A stretch of 64,000 bases of DNA from Amoebidium appalachense (lineage: Eukaryota > Ichthyosporea): the NCBI GenBank assembly GCA_963693365.1, contig CAVNZM010000013.1:8370001-8434000 (forward strand), read 5' to 3'. The notes below the pieces were generated by a model. That model did no database searches and was not told where the DNA came from. It saw only the letters and a program-made list of their open reading frames with translations. This document shows positions 22,918-64,000 of this stretch, one piece after another; within the stretch, counting starts at the first letter, position 1, and each line of letters opens with the position of its first letter. The position numbers and the translations under genes were made by a program.

Positions 22918-23477
22918 GTAACTTGCAGCAAGATTATTTTGCTCATGATTTCACCTATTTTACCAGTTTTTCTTTTCGTAATGGCGTGTTACTCTCTGTC
23001 CAGGATTCTCGTCTCTGGTGTATAGTCAGAATTATGCGAATGACAACCAAATGTTGAATGCTGGCATTTCAAATTATACAATAGAGGTTTAATGGAACCT
23101 TTGGCATAATCATTGAGAGGACCTCGTATGAAATACAAAAATGTGAAAACGTTCGCTTCCCCCCCCCCCCCCCCCCCCCCCCCCTTCCTCTCCTCCTTCC
23201 CCTCCCATTTTCTCTGCACACTCAACAGGTCTTAACCAGCTCTGCACATCGTTAGTCACAATCTTCTCACATATATGAGAGAATGATCGTATTGGTACGA
23301 TTTGTCTAATATCTGACGATTCTGCAGCATCCCTAAGACCCCCCCCCTCCCCCCCCCCCCCCCCCCCACCTTCTCTCTCTCTCTCTCCCTCCCTCTCTCC
23401 CTCCCTCCCTCCCTCCCTCCCTCCCTCCCTCCCTCCCTCCCTCCCTCCCTCCCTCCCTCCCTCCCTCCCCCTCTCTC

Positions 23478-23564
<87 letters not shown>

Positions 23565-24476
23565 TTTTTTTTTTTTTTTTTGGCGCCTGTTGTTTTGCTT
23601 GTCATTTGTTATTCTGGTTAATTACCTGTAATCTTCGCTTATTTATGTGTGTGTGTGTGTGTGTGTGTATGTTGGGTGGGGTTGCACATACCGGTGTCTA
23701 CTTTTCTTCTCACTGTTTTTCTCTCCACACACTTCATCTGTCCACTTCTGCATACCCCCTTTCATAGCTATAGACACACTTCACACATTGCGTTACGCGC
23801 ACGCATGCACACACCGCTATGTTGGCGACAGCTCCCTTGGAACCCATGCGGCATGTTACCCGCCGGCGTAACATAACTCGGACTATTGGTTTGGCTTTTT
23901 TCAAGCCCAAAGCAATGGGTGATACCATATTTCCGGCTGACATCCGGGGGCATAGCTTTCCGTTCGAAGACGATAAAGTTCCGCCCTAGTAAGCGTATTA
24001 CTACCCTGCGGCGTGGGTCAAATCTCATATTTTCCCCTCTGATTGCGAATTCTGCGGCCTTCGGGACTTAATTCTTTTCAGTTGGTGTAGTATGTTAGCC
24101 AGGGAAGTATCGACTTAGGTATCGACGGGGGAGCTTCCTAGAAGCCCCGTCTCCTGAGTTCCTATCTATAATTTTCTTGCTTCTGCTTACTGCTGCAACT
24201 TTAACCCCCGGCCTTTCCCACTGCCCTTGCCTGCATAAGCAACCCTGCTCGCCTCTGATCAAGACGGGTGACCTACTAATGTTCAAGTGAAACAGTATCT
24301 GAGTTGGGTTTCGTTAACGAGGGAAATAGGTCGAAACTCGGGTACTGTGGATGACGTGGCCCCCCCCTGAGGATGGGCTCTGCTTATTATGCATACTCTT
24401 TATGTATGGCTTGCATTCTGCATCGTGTTATCCGTTTGTTCTTGTACATGTGTACTTCGTACTTTTTGACGCATTC

Positions 24477-24527
<51 letters not shown>

Positions 24528-25572
24528 ACCTCCGAGGCTCCCCAACTCCCAACCCTGCAACCCGTGCCTTTCTACATCTCTTCCAATACCCCTCCTTTTT
24601 CCCGCTTCCTCCTACCCCCCCCCCTCCCCCCCCCCCCCCCCCCCCTCCCCGGCTGCCGTCTCTACATGTTCCTGGGCCTACTGCAGTAGGTTATTGTTGC
24701 TAATACTGAGTAATGTTGCAGGCGTTGAAGCCACGAAGAGGAAAGAGCAATCCCACGGCCCTCTGAAAAAAAGCCGTGGCAATCCGCGCTCACCTACTGT
24801 AACCAATCAGCAATCTCGTTGCTGGTGATGTTTGATTGGCGGAATAAGAGAGCCTCACCAGGGCTGGCAATTGTGAATGAAATTGGAAGTTGACGAAAAG
24901 GACAAGCGGCGGAAATACAGCAACTAATTTTTCCCTATCAATATTAGCACGATATCCTGCTAACCAGGATTTATTAACCTAAGACTCACGGTTTAAATAA
25001 GTATAGAAGCAGCAGGAGAACCACCATGCTTGTTGCATATTGCATTCCGGATGTGGCTTGGAATTTAATGTGGTGACATCTACGCATGATGTGTCTTCAG
25101 TAGGGTGAAACGGTTGAAACCAATGCTAAGCCTAAAGTAGACTCTTGAAGAAAATGGCCAATATTTGCCGTAGCCACTCCAGTTACTGCGTTGGTAATAC
25201 CCGCCAGTTCATTACAGACCATCTCCACTCCAAAAGAATACTACAGCTGCAGGTTGGGCCCCACCTTTGCCTTTCAGCCTGCAGCCCGCAAGTTTAGTGC
25301 AGCCGCGAGCTCCAGGCTCATCACTCATCAGCACCAGAAAATGGCCAATGAAAGCACATTTCTATATATGCATACTTGCCGCAGCCACTAGTTTTAGGTG
25401 AGCCCTAGGTAGCCAATCATACGCAATGGTGACCTGATTGGTTGAATCGGTTTTGTTTACGACCAGGCTTCGCCAAAACAGACCCAGATTTTCCAACTCA
25501 GCGAAGGCGAACCACACAGCTCAAGCTCTTATTTCTTTGGGCCTGACCACGCGCGCAAAGGAACACAGGGAA
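22918..25572. other. Intergenic region between GT31 and CotH genes
   Basis: This holds a C run at 23159-23184 and a compound simple repeat at 23339-23581 ((TCCC)n, then (TC)n, then poly-T). C runs lie at 24479-24513 and 24616-24648. The block 23870-24330 is of ordinary complexity with overlapping open frames on both strands (minus 24028-23768, plus 23886-24071), but no domain that I recognise. From 24800 to 25440 there are at least six CCAAT/ATTGG motifs, the last two at about 25412 and 25436, some 140-160 bases before the CotH-gene ATG, which suits a TATA-less CCAAT promoter. Confidence 0.5.
23339..23581. repeat. Compound (TCCC)n-(TC)n-poly(T) simple repeat
   Basis: A C run, about 18 TCCC units, about 35 TC units and a T tract follow one another on the plus strand. 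One strand is all pyrimidine, a composition prone to triplex (H-DNA) formation. Confidence 0.95.
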
Positions 25573-28391
25573 ATGACACAGGGAGGGGCAGCGCCCCTCG
25601 CGGGGCAGCAATACAAGTCTGTGCACTCGGCAGAGACGCTCAGCTCTCTGCATGCATATGACGCTGAGGCTACCGACGTATATCCCACCACCCCGTGGTA
25701 CCGCCAGACAAGATACCGTTTGATGGCCCTTCTCGCGCTTCTACTTGTTCTGGGTGTTGCCGTTGGTTGTGCCGTGCTGATTCCCAAAGCCGTTAGCTCG
25801 GGAAATGTGCAGGCATCGACTGGTAATGGAAACTACACTACCACTTCCAGCACAGTGACTGCAAACACTTCCGCACCTACAGAGGCCACATCTGTTTCAT
25901 CCACCAGCACCATCGACACCACACCACCACCAACATCAACAACACAAACGAGCAGCACCTCAGCCAACAGCACCACCGCCGTTAGTGCGACTGTCGTTCC
26001 TAGTCCCGTGTGTGATCCAGCCAATGCCAACATAGTCATCAATGAAATTTACCCGAACAAACCCCAAGACTGGGTGGAGTTCCACAACTTGGACCCCAAC
26101 TGCGAGGCCGACCTCACCGGGTGGGCCATGCGGGACTCAAACGCCTCGCACGTGGCCATGGCCTTCAGGAATGCATGCCAGAAAATCCCCGCGGGGGGTT
26201 ACATGGTTGTATTTTCGGGTGTTGGTGACTGCGCATTTGACTTTGGCCTGGCCAGCGGAAAGGGGGATTCTGTAAATTTGATGAAAAATGGGCAGGTTGT
26301 GCAGACTGTTACCTGGGCTGACAACACGGTGCCGGGTGTTTCTTCGTACGCACGCAATGCCGACGGCTCGTTTTCGGCCACCACATCTGTCACTATGGGC
26401 AAGGCAAACCCGGCCACTGTTTTTGCACCACCAACCCCGGCACCAAAACCAACACAGCCACCCAGCGGTGACTATGAGCGCTCATACAGCATTTACGATA
26501 GTTCGCTGGCATACACAGGGCCCCTTACCTGGGGAGGGGTGGATACCATCGAGATCAAAACATGGGACACACCCACATATTCGTTCAGTCAGATGTACAA
26601 TGCCCCTCGTGTGGCCGGTAACTCCACCCCCAACGCTGCTGTCGATGCATGCATCAGGTCTTCCGATTATGCAACAGACCTCCAGTCACCGTGTGGTCGG
26701 ATTTGGGTGCGTGGTGCCACTGCCCGTGAGGCACCCGTCAAGTCTTTCTCCATCCAGCTAAATAAGGACGCGCCGCTAGGCAAATGGCGCGGAACACGCC
26801 AGCTGATTCTTTCTCGTTCCCCGTTCGATTATTCGCGGCTCAGACACGCTCTGGGGTACCGGCTCCTTCGGTCTATTCCAAACATGGTATCGCTCAACGT
26901 TAACTTTGTGAATGTGAAAATGAACGGCGAGGACTGGGGGCTGTACACATTCCTGGAGGACTATGATGACGGCATGCTTGAGCGCCACGGATTGGACAAG
27001 AACGGTTTCCTTTTAAAGGCAAAGAATTTCGGGTTTAGCCTACCGGATTCAGGTTGGCCTGGGTCGGCGGATTGGTTGGAGGCTGAAACCCGCACGGACT
27101 CTGCCGAATGGTACGACAGGATCCTGCCGGTGGCGAAGGGTCTGGACGAGGCAGCATGGGCCAATGACGGTGCCGCATTCAAGAAGGTCTTCACCGAAAA
27201 CTTCAACCTTGAAAATGTCATCACATATTTGGCCTTTGCTGCCGTGATTCTCAACAACGACATCTTCAACCAGAACTACTACCTCTACTCCCCTAGCGAT
27301 GCTAGAAAGTACGTTTCCCCCTCCCCCACCCCCTCCCTCCACCCCCATCCCCCTCTCCCACCCCCTCCGCCCTCCCCCACCCCCTCCCCACATCCTTTTC
27401 CCATCAGTAAAAAAAGAAAAAAAAAGAGCCTACCCCCTCCAGCCCCACGTCCCCCCATAGCATGCCCTCCTAGCAGCTCCCATCAGGTCTAACATGCATG
27501 CGGTAACGTTTCCAAACAGGTCCCCTTCGTGCCCCCCTCCCCCCCTCCCCCCCTCCCCCCCTTGCCTGCCCGCAAGCCCGCCCAAACCACCACCACCACC
27601 GTTACGTTGGCCGTCTGTGGCCGCTATCTGTTTCCTTGCTACCCACACCTGCCCCAACCCCTCCTCCATACAGGCACGCACACACCTCGTGCACAGAATC
27701 AGCAATCCATTTCCCACATTTGAGCATACTGTATTACTCGTTATTGCTAGCCGTATGTTGCTGAAATATCGTACCTGGTACCCGCCCTCCCTATTCAATG
27801 TTTTCTGCAAAGTTTGTTTTCTTACCCATTCCCTCCCCCCTCCCCGTCACTACTTCTCTCTATGCCACCCCCGTCGCCCTCCTCCCCCCCCCCCCCCCTC
27901 CACCCTTCCCCCCTTCCTCCCCCCTCCCCCCCTCCCCCCCTCCCCCCCTGCCACCACTCACCCACCCCTCTTTGTGCAGGTGGTCTTTCCTCTTCTGGGA
28001 CCTAGACGGCGGATTTGATTGGTGTGGCCAGGAGGGTGTGGATCTCAACGACCCTGCCTGCAAGGCGCACACCAGCGGGCTGCTTGCGCAGATGCGGACG
28101 GACGACGGCTACGTCAACCACGTGTACCGCCAGCTGCTGTCGGTGGACGGCATGCTCGACCGGGTCACCGCCAGGGCACGGGAGCTGACTCAGCCCGGTG
28201 GACCCCTCGCTCCGGATTTCTGCGTCAGCGTATGTGCCCCCTCTCCCCCAACTCCCCCCCTCTCCCCCCTCCTCCTCCTCACACACACGCCCAACACACA
28301 TACACACACACACACACACACTTAGTGAGATATACAAAGACAACGAGCCACGAACACACAAACATATATCCACCCATATACAAAACATTCA

Positions 28392-28443
<52 letters not shown>

Positions 28444-28981
28444 CACACACACTCCCTCGGACACATCGACACGTACACACTTCCATATCTCGTGTTCCCC
28501 CATCCACCTCCCCTCCACCCCCCACCTTCTCCTCCCGCACCACCCACACACTAAAAACCGATCCCCATCGCATATACTTTTTCCCTCCTGTCATCCCATC
28601 CTTCCAATGAGCCTTTCCTCTGAGCCCCCGTCCCCACCCTTCCTTCCTCCCTCAACCCCCCCCCCCCCCCCCCCCGACCCTGCCCTTTCTCCCACCGCCA
28701 AACAAAAACACTACATCACACCTCCAGTCTTCCCTTTTAGCCCTAATCTTTGCCAGCAACACATCATCACCTCTTTCCCAATAGTTTTTTTCCGCTCACC
28801 GCCCCATAATCTCCCCCCCCCCCCCCCCCCCCCTTTCCCTGCGCGTCCCCTTATGGCCAGACAAATTTGGTTGCATACACACACCCAAACCCAACCTCAT
28901 ACTTTCACTTACTCTTTCGGCCTTTTTTCTTCCAATAGCTCTCCATCTCTTTTCCCCTCCCAGCCCCCCCCCTCCTCCTCC

Positions 28982-29012
<31 letters not shown>

Positions 29013-29438
29013 CCTATCCCCCCCGCGTCCCCCTTACCTGCGCATGTCGTAACCCAGCAAATGATGCTCGAATCAGATGGTGCATTCGCACTTTCCCCTC
29101 CCTCCCCCTCATCCCCCCCTCCCCCTCCCCTCCGCGGCCCTCACTTTCTTTCCCTTTCCGCCCACTCCTTTTTCTTCCCTGTACTGTGCATGACATGTCT
29201 TGTGCGGTGCTAATAATATCCACCAATCACAACACAGGTGCTCAACCAGATGGCCAGCACCATCCGTCCATACGTCTCTGTGGGCCCCAAGGACACGTGG
29301 CCGATGGATGTAGATCAGTTCGATCGGGAGATTGAAAGATTGCGAAATTTCCTTTCGAATATGATGAGCAATTATGAAAGCCGCGAACTGGGTGGATGGT
29401 CCAACGCCAATATATCGCCACTCTATGAACACTGGTGA
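25573..29438 (+). CDS. Type II membrane protein with lamin-tail domain and CotH kinase-like domain
   Basis: Exons 25573-27308, 27980-28229 and 29238-29438 join to 728 residues with matching phases and GT-AG introns. The ATG at 25573 is used because the longer open frame begins with a non-ATG codon. A cytosolic tail of about 49 residues is followed by a membrane helix (50-70), a Thr/Ser stalk (about 80-140), a lamin-tail domain (about 150-280; INEIYPN, DWVEFHN, DLTGW) and a CotH domain (about 300-725). CotH features include KSFSIQLNK, DYSRLRHALGYRLL and the acidic WDLDGGFDW signature, which spans the exon 1-2 junction region. CotH proteins are atypical kinases in bacterial spore coats and surface proteins in fungi. 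The pairing of lamin-tail and CotH domains is common in bacterial secreted proteins. Here it is displayed on a eukaryotic membrane anchor. Substrate and role are unknown. Confidence 0.93.
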
Positions 29439-29887
29439 AACGTAACTTCATCTAATTTAGTTTATCCCATTACTAAGCTGGTTGGTATTGAGTAAATTAT
29501 GTGTCTGTTTGGTTGAAAATAATGCTCTTGTGCCGGTATAAGATATGTATAGGTAGAGGTAAAAATGGATCGGTCTCGCGCTTTAGCCCCTGGCCGATCC
29601 CTAGGCACGAGGGGATATGAACCTGCGGGGATATATTTACATTTACGGGATATATAATGCTCAGCTGGTCTGTGGTGCAGCAATAAAGTTACGAGTTTCT
29701 GAATAAACAGAATTGTACAATTGTGCAATTTGAGCCTTTTTTGTGTGTGTGTGGTTGGAGAGGGGGGGAAGGGGGGGGGGGGGGGAGGGGGCTACTAGAG
29801 GGAAGTGTTTAAGTAACCACACAATAAAGCGTACACACGTTCACCCGACATCTATGTACGTGATCATGATATACCGCTGAGTTGTGG
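29439..29887. other. Convergent 3' spacer after the CotH gene
   Basis: AATAAA at 29682-29687, 244 bases after the stop, is a likely poly(A) signal for the CotH transcript. A G-rich block is at 29760-29790. The end of a minus-strand gene begins at 29888, so the two genes converge with about 450 bases between stops. Confidence 0.6.
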
Positions 29888-30212
29888 TTAAGATGATGGT
29901 TGTGGCTGTGTGTGTGTTGTGGAGGTGGTGGTGGGCTTTAGGGTACCGGTGGTGGTGAGGGCCACGGTGGTGGTGGGTGCTACGGTGGTGGTGGGTGCCG
30001 GGGTGTCCTTGGGCTCGATGGTGACAAAAATGTCGTAGATGAGAACCTTGTCGATGGGCCCCATGCAGGTGCCTGATGGGCGGGGACTGATGAGAACATC
30101 AAACTAACACATGGAACACCACACGGCAGCAAAAAGGATGGGGTCACGCGGCCCGGGAGCTTCAAAAAGAAGGCAAAGCTCGGTGAACTGGACTCAGTGG
30201 TGGTTGTGGTGG

Positions 30213-30245
<33 letters not shown>

Positions 30246-30713
30246 AGAAACACACACAGAGAGAGAGAGGGAGGGAGGAAAAGAGGGAGAGGCAAACACT
30301 CCGAGCCAGCAGGCCAGCAAGAGAGAGAGAGAGGGAGACGAGAAGAGAGGTAAACCGGTGTATCAATCTGTGTATACTATACAGTCTCTGTGTACATGTT
30401 GTTGGCCTTTAATGTTTTGTTTTTTTTTTTTTTTTGTGGGGGGGGGGGGGGGGGGGGGGGGGGGATGGACAACAATAACGCGTTCATTTAATGCTGTGAA
30501 CATGTTGTTGGCCTTTCTTTCTTTGTTTCCTTTTATATATATTTTTGGGGGGGGGGAGGGGGGGCTTGCAACGCCTGAGATCTAAACTGCACAGTCAAGA
30601 GGGTAACAGCCTGCACCTACCGGGCTCTGCGGTGCTGGCGTAGGCGGGCTCCTCCTGGGTGCAGTCTGGGTCCTTGTAGCGGCGGAAGGTGACGCGGCCG
30701 TTGTAGTTTTCTC
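29888..30713 (-). CDS. Two 3'-terminal exons of an unidentified Thr-rich protein (5' part not found)
   Basis: On the minus strand, exon 30713-30621 and exon 30072-29888 join in frame across a GT-AG intron of 548 bases. The first encodes ENYNGRVTFRRYKDPDCTQE and onward. The second begins GTCMGPIDKVLIYDIFVTIE and ends in a tail of PTTTVA-type repeats before TAA. One Cys in each exon and the mucin-like tail suggest a secreted or surface protein. I could not find upstream exons: the next DNA is a probable MITE 22 bases away, and beyond that are microsatellites. The acceptor before exon 30713 has a poor pyrimidine tract, so this may be a gene remnant cut by the insertion. The family is not recognised. 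Confidence 0.5.
30203..30243. repeat. G run within the intron of the Thr-rich gene
   Basis: About 30 consecutive G (30216-30243) preceded by GTGGTG repeats. In the minus-strand transcript this is a C run, as in most other introns of this window. A similar G run lies at 30438-30464. Confidence 0.85.
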
Positions 30714-30734
30714 CTAGCCGTTTTTTTTTGATTT

Positions 30735-30948
30735 AGGGCGTGTTTGGCCACGCAGTGATATCGTCTTTTCATCGTATTCGTATTTTCGCGCAATACCACG
30801 AATACGAATTTGTGGCGTGTCAAACACGCCGCAGAATTATATTATCATCCCTAAATACGCATACCTTAAAATAATTTTATGAATACGATTAATCGTCTGT
30901 TCGCAAAATAATACGAATACGGTTATTTTTGGCTGCCAAACACAACCT
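30735..30948. mobile_element. Probable MITE with GGCGTGTTTGGC terminal inverted repeats
   Basis: The left end AGGGCGTGTTTGGC (30735-30748) is matched by the reverse complement of the right end at 30935-30948 at 12 of 14 positions. Just inside, a CGTATTCGTATT block is mirrored near 30910-30922. A third copy of the end, inverted, lies internally at 30815-30829 and would close a smaller hairpin, so the element may be nested or rearranged. The element is AT-rich, has no coding capacity and is free of the CA/GT repeats typical of the surrounding DNA. No clear target-site duplication is visible (TTA on the left, TCA on the right). Confidence 0.55.
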
Positions 30949-60385
<29,437 letters not shown>

Positions 60386-61190
60386 TATTGATACACGTGT
60401 CCTGGTGACTCTTAATTTGGCTTATGTAAATTCAAGTTTTTAAAAACGAAGATATTCCTTAGCTGACATGTGCATGTAGGTTGGTGAGGAAAAATAGAAT
60501 TATACGGATTATATCGATATATTTTAGACTTAGTCTGGCAGGGTAAATGAAATAATACATAAAAAATGTAATAATTGTTTTAGTGTACTCATTAGTCAAT
60601 GATTGAGGGTTTGTTTCTTGCCTCCTGCATGGCATTGGCCAAGGAATGCATGCATGGGTTGCAAATGTACATACTATTTAACTCCGCATCAGATGATACA
60701 GCACCCTTGATAAATATGTAAAGTAGTGTGTTACCTATAGCTATGTAATAAGCCGGTGTTGGCGTTGTGAGTCTGGGTGCTGTACACACACGTATCCCAT
60801 TGAAAATGTAATGATGATTGTGTGTTAAGCCCGTTCAACTATTCTAATTGATGTATGTTCATATATATGCATTACTCAATTTCTAGGTCTTCGAGGACCT
60901 GATAAGTAGTTGTCTGACATAGCAGTAACAAGTTTGTGCAGCAGGACCAGCCTAAGGGAGGGGATGTAGTGCGCTCGCGAAACGGCATAAAAAAGTCGTA
61001 TCGTGATCATGGATGGCACATTAATATTGCATTGCGGCTTCTGAATCAGGCAAGATGATGATGGAAGATGTGGAGGTCCTTGATTATAATGCAGACTGGT
61101 CCGCCTAGAGTCTACCGAAGCTGGCTGGCAAATATGATAAGGGGGGAAGGAGAGGGGGGGGTTGGAGGTTGGGCGCCTGGCCGATCTAGA

Positions 61191-61251
<61 letters not shown>

Positions 61252-61334
61252 ACGGTGTGTGTGTGTGTGTGTGTGTCACGGTGTGTGTGTGAGTGTGTGT
61301 GTGTGTGTGTGTCACGGTGTGTGTGTGTGTACAC

Positions 61335-61392
<58 letters not shown>

Positions 61393-61482
61393 GGGGGGAG
61401 GGGGGGGGGGGGGGATCGAGGCACCGTACCTAGCTGAGCTCAACATGCATATGCATTTCCATGGCATCGTAATTTAGCACGT

Positions 61483-61548
<66 letters not shown>

Positions 61549-63437
61549 GGGGAGGGGGAGGGGGGGGGGGGGGGGGGGGGGGGGATCGAGGCACCGTACC
61601 TAGCTGAGCTCAACATGCATATGCATTTCCATGGCATCGTAATTTAGCACGTCACGTGCGCATGCACACGTGCAGACTGAAAATCAGAAAGTACTGTAAG
61701 CGGGGTATGTTGTACTACGTACTGCATGAGAAATCGAAAACGGCCAGAAAAGGCCCTTGGCCCGCCAAAACAGCACCGACACATGGCACTCTGCACTGTC
61801 TGGACTGTTCCTTTGAAGTTCCCCTGATTGCACTGAGGGCAGACCCGGCAGACTGGCAGGGAAAGCTTAAGGGGTATATGTAGAAGAAAGGAGGTGTTGC
61901 ACGTGGCCATGGACAGGGGTCATATTTTATTGATTGTAGTAGGAGCTAGCTAGCCTATGCGCGCACGGTGTTTGATGAGCTCGAGTGCTGTAGATGTGTC
62001 CGGGCGTGCAAACGTGATGACGCTTCCCTCGAGCAGCTGAGATATAGCACCAGTGGGCACCCTCACCAGATCCAAACGAGGCACAGATCTGACTGGCACA
62101 GCACTGAAAAATTAGCCTCGCAACTTCGCAAGGCCATTGGCCATGCGCGCACCTCCAGGGATCCAACCAGAAAGTTCCGCCCAATTCGGAATTCATAAGT
62201 GATGGTCAGCCCAAGAAAAGTTCACAGATGATGAAAAAGCTGTCGATATTCATATCCTGTAGTCATAAAGGGATTCATAAAGGGGGGAAATTCACATTGG
62301 TGACATGTGGCATTGGCTGCAGTAAGGACTGCCTGCCTTCTAAAGCTAAAATACTGCGGGTGTGCTAATGATGAAAACTGTGGAATGCCATATCAGTGCT
62401 CACCCTATACCCCTGACGTGGTCCGATCACATGGTGATGATCTGACCATGTATGTATTAGATGTATGGTACATGTGACTCATGAAAACTTGTACAGGTAT
62501 ACTATGTATGTGTAAACTAAACCTACATGTAGCCTACAGGTGCAGCTGTAACAGCACTCGCTGGAGAGTTCTCGAGATTCGAGCTCTAGATCTAGAGAGA
62601 TATCTTTTTGGAGGCCAGCTGCAGCGCTAACAGCCTCCCCCCAAGCAAGCAAACCTTTCAGTACCTTCACGGGGTAAACAGTAGATGCCCTGAAATAAAT
62701 AAACAAAACGAAACAACGTGGTCGGCCTCGTACATGCGCCATGGCACTAATAATATTTTAGCAAAGTATATATGATATGACTGTACATGTAACAGTGGTG
62801 TGCTTCCTGGGGTATAGGGAGAGTGCTTGTGGAATGCCAGGCATGGAAGGATTTTATCCGCCATCTAATAAATGACGATACATAATCCACGTGTCTTGGC
62901 GACTCTCCTTCACTATAATCCTTATATTCCAGTAAGTAATTACCACGGCACTGCGTAATACAAATTACGTACTTAAAGGGGCTTATGGGGTTTTCAGATG
63001 TATGTTCCAGAGGTTAGCCAATCATCATCGGATCTCAAAGTCTGGTCGCGACGGTAGGCCGCGTCAAATCTTGCCAGTGGGCCCTACACACCGAGCAAAC
63101 ATGTGTCGCGTATCACCAGAGCGTAAATTTTGCGTGTTGCGAATGTCCATAAAACACTTTTACCCAGGCTATGTAACTCGTCGATTCATTATTTGCGAGG
63201 CCGCCATTTGAGTGCCGAAGGGAGATTTTCCCGAGCTGGAGTATCCTGATGATGTCAACTTGAAGGGTCCAATTAATACATCTTATTACACATGTTACAT
63301 TTACTTATGTCCCTTTACTCAACTTGTCTGAATTGTACACTTGCATGGTGCTACTTCTACCCAGCTGTCACCCACCAAAGGATCTTTTGTAGTAATGTCC
63401 ACCATCCTGTGTGCCAGGTACACCAAGCCAAACATAA
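60386..63437. other. Intergenic region after the receptor gene
   Basis: The first 700 bases are AT-rich and presumably hold the receptor 3' UTR; I cannot pick one clear poly(A) signal. (GT)n tracts lie at 61193-61391 and 61488-61546. A 78-bp exact duplication is at 61411-61488 and 61581-61658. The interval 61660-63437 is of ordinary complexity, with short open frames that show no domain, and must include the promoter of the gene starting at 63438. Confidence 0.5.
61411..61658. repeat. Exact 78-bp duplication with its (GT)n-G(n) tract
   Basis: The sequence from GGGGATCGAGGCACCGTACC to GTCACGTG is identical at 61411-61488 and 61581-61658. Each copy is preceded by (GT)n and a G-rich run. The unit is therefore about 170 bases of microsatellite plus unique sequence, duplicated in tandem. 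Perfect identity implies a very recent event. Confidence 0.95.
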
Positions 63438-63588
63438 ATGAGAATGGGTACTAGAGTAAGGCCCCCAGCCACACACACCTCACACACCCGCTTTTTATTG
63501 GTGGCATTGGTTCTGTGTTTATCTTTCGATATCGCTGCAGCCGTTTGCGGCCCTTTGCAATACGAGGACCCTTTGACTAGCTGTCACG
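63438..63588 (+). CDS. First exon of a secreted or membrane protein (gene runs out of the window)
   Basis: An ATG in AAATG context opens 50 codons and one extra base before a strong donor, GTAAGA, at 63589. Residues about 19-35 are a hydrophobic core (FLLVALVLCLSF) ending in IAAAV, a good signal peptide. The mature part begins CGPLQYEDPL and has another Cys before the junction. The phase 1 donor and the short Cys-containing start resemble exon 1 of the receptor gene, so this could be a second modular surface protein. Downstream exons lie beyond 64000. Confidence 0.6.
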
Positions 63589-63939
63589 GTAAGAAGTCTT
63601 CCCTGCATGCCAGGCACATCGGATTCAGACACGTCACGCTCTTCATGGGATACCTGTGAATGCATGGCTGTGGGTTGTGGCACCATGGTGCCCACTTAGT
63701 GCCGCCATCAATACATGCATGCTCGGCCACACTAGGAGTGTATATTAGTATTTCATAGGGTTGCTTGCGCCATGCTCGTTTCTGCTTCTCGCTGTACACG
63801 GCATAGGTTTTCCTCATCCTACTAGTAGAGCGAAGCACATTTTCTGCATTTTTTGGTATGATCATATATCGGAAGTTGTGGTGGCATGCATAGTGCCTGA
63901 GGTGTCTCTGTTCTCAGTGTGCCTGTGTGCCTGTGTGTG

Positions 63940-63998
<59 letters not shown>

Positions 63999-64000
63999 TG
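63589..64000. other. First intron of the 3'-most gene
   Basis: No second exon is recognised. The window ends in (GT)n from about 63936 followed by GTGC repeats. Confidence 0.5.

Noticed and set aside
23768-24071. Overlapping open frames (minus 86 codons, plus 61 codons)
   Set aside because: The sequence is complex and looks coding-like, but neither frame matches a family that I recognise or has clear splice sites. Left unannotated.

Overview
This window is nuclear DNA of a eukaryote, most likely a unicellular relative of animals (a holozoan such as a choanoflagellate, filasterean or ichthyosporean) or an early animal. The evidence is a receptor tyrosine kinase built from calcium-binding EGF exons, an intron-rich LSM5 gene, a GT31 glycosyltransferase and GT-AG introns of about 200 to 1500 bases. 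No prokaryotic gene organisation is visible. Introns and spacers are packed with (CA)n/(GT)n tracts and long C or G runs, so most long open frames outside the genes below are microsatellite artefacts.

Layout. 1417-2445 (+) and 5424-7618 (-) hold two distant paralogues with a conserved N-terminal domain, nuclear-type basic motifs and a C-terminal coiled coil; the second has a one-base frameshift in a homopolymer. 8223-12198 (+) is LSM5 in five small exons. 14221-19527 (-) is a five-exon type II membrane protein that I do not recognise. 21772-22917 (+) is an intronless beta-1,3-glycosyltransferase. 25573-29438 (+) is a type II membrane protein with a lamin-tail domain and a CotH kinase-like domain. 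29888-30713 (-) holds the last two exons of an unidentified Thr-rich protein, next to a probable MITE. 34274-60385 (+) is one 39-exon receptor tyrosine kinase. 63438-63588 (+) is the signal-peptide exon of another gene that leaves the window.

The receptor is the main result. In order it has a signal peptide, Cys-rich modules, 18 EGF modules on phase 1-1 exons, a Thr/Pro mucin-like stalk, about 570 residues of hexapeptide repeats predicted to form a left-handed beta-helix, one membrane segment, a complete tyrosine kinase and a tail with YxxM and repeated GYLEV motifs. All 39 exons join in frame to 2,370 codons plus a stop. I know of no described receptor kinase with a hexapeptide beta-helix ectodomain; a database search is needed to confirm this. 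Read-through of the stalk exon would give a soluble form of about 1,397 residues, and there are poly(A)-like signals downstream.

The kinase exon at 56722-56855 is bracketed by two tandem arrays made from its own splice junctions. Eleven copies of its branch-point/acceptor/exon-start module lie upstream, and repeats of its exon-end/donor module lie downstream. These look like decoy splice sites, and each leads to an in-frame stop.
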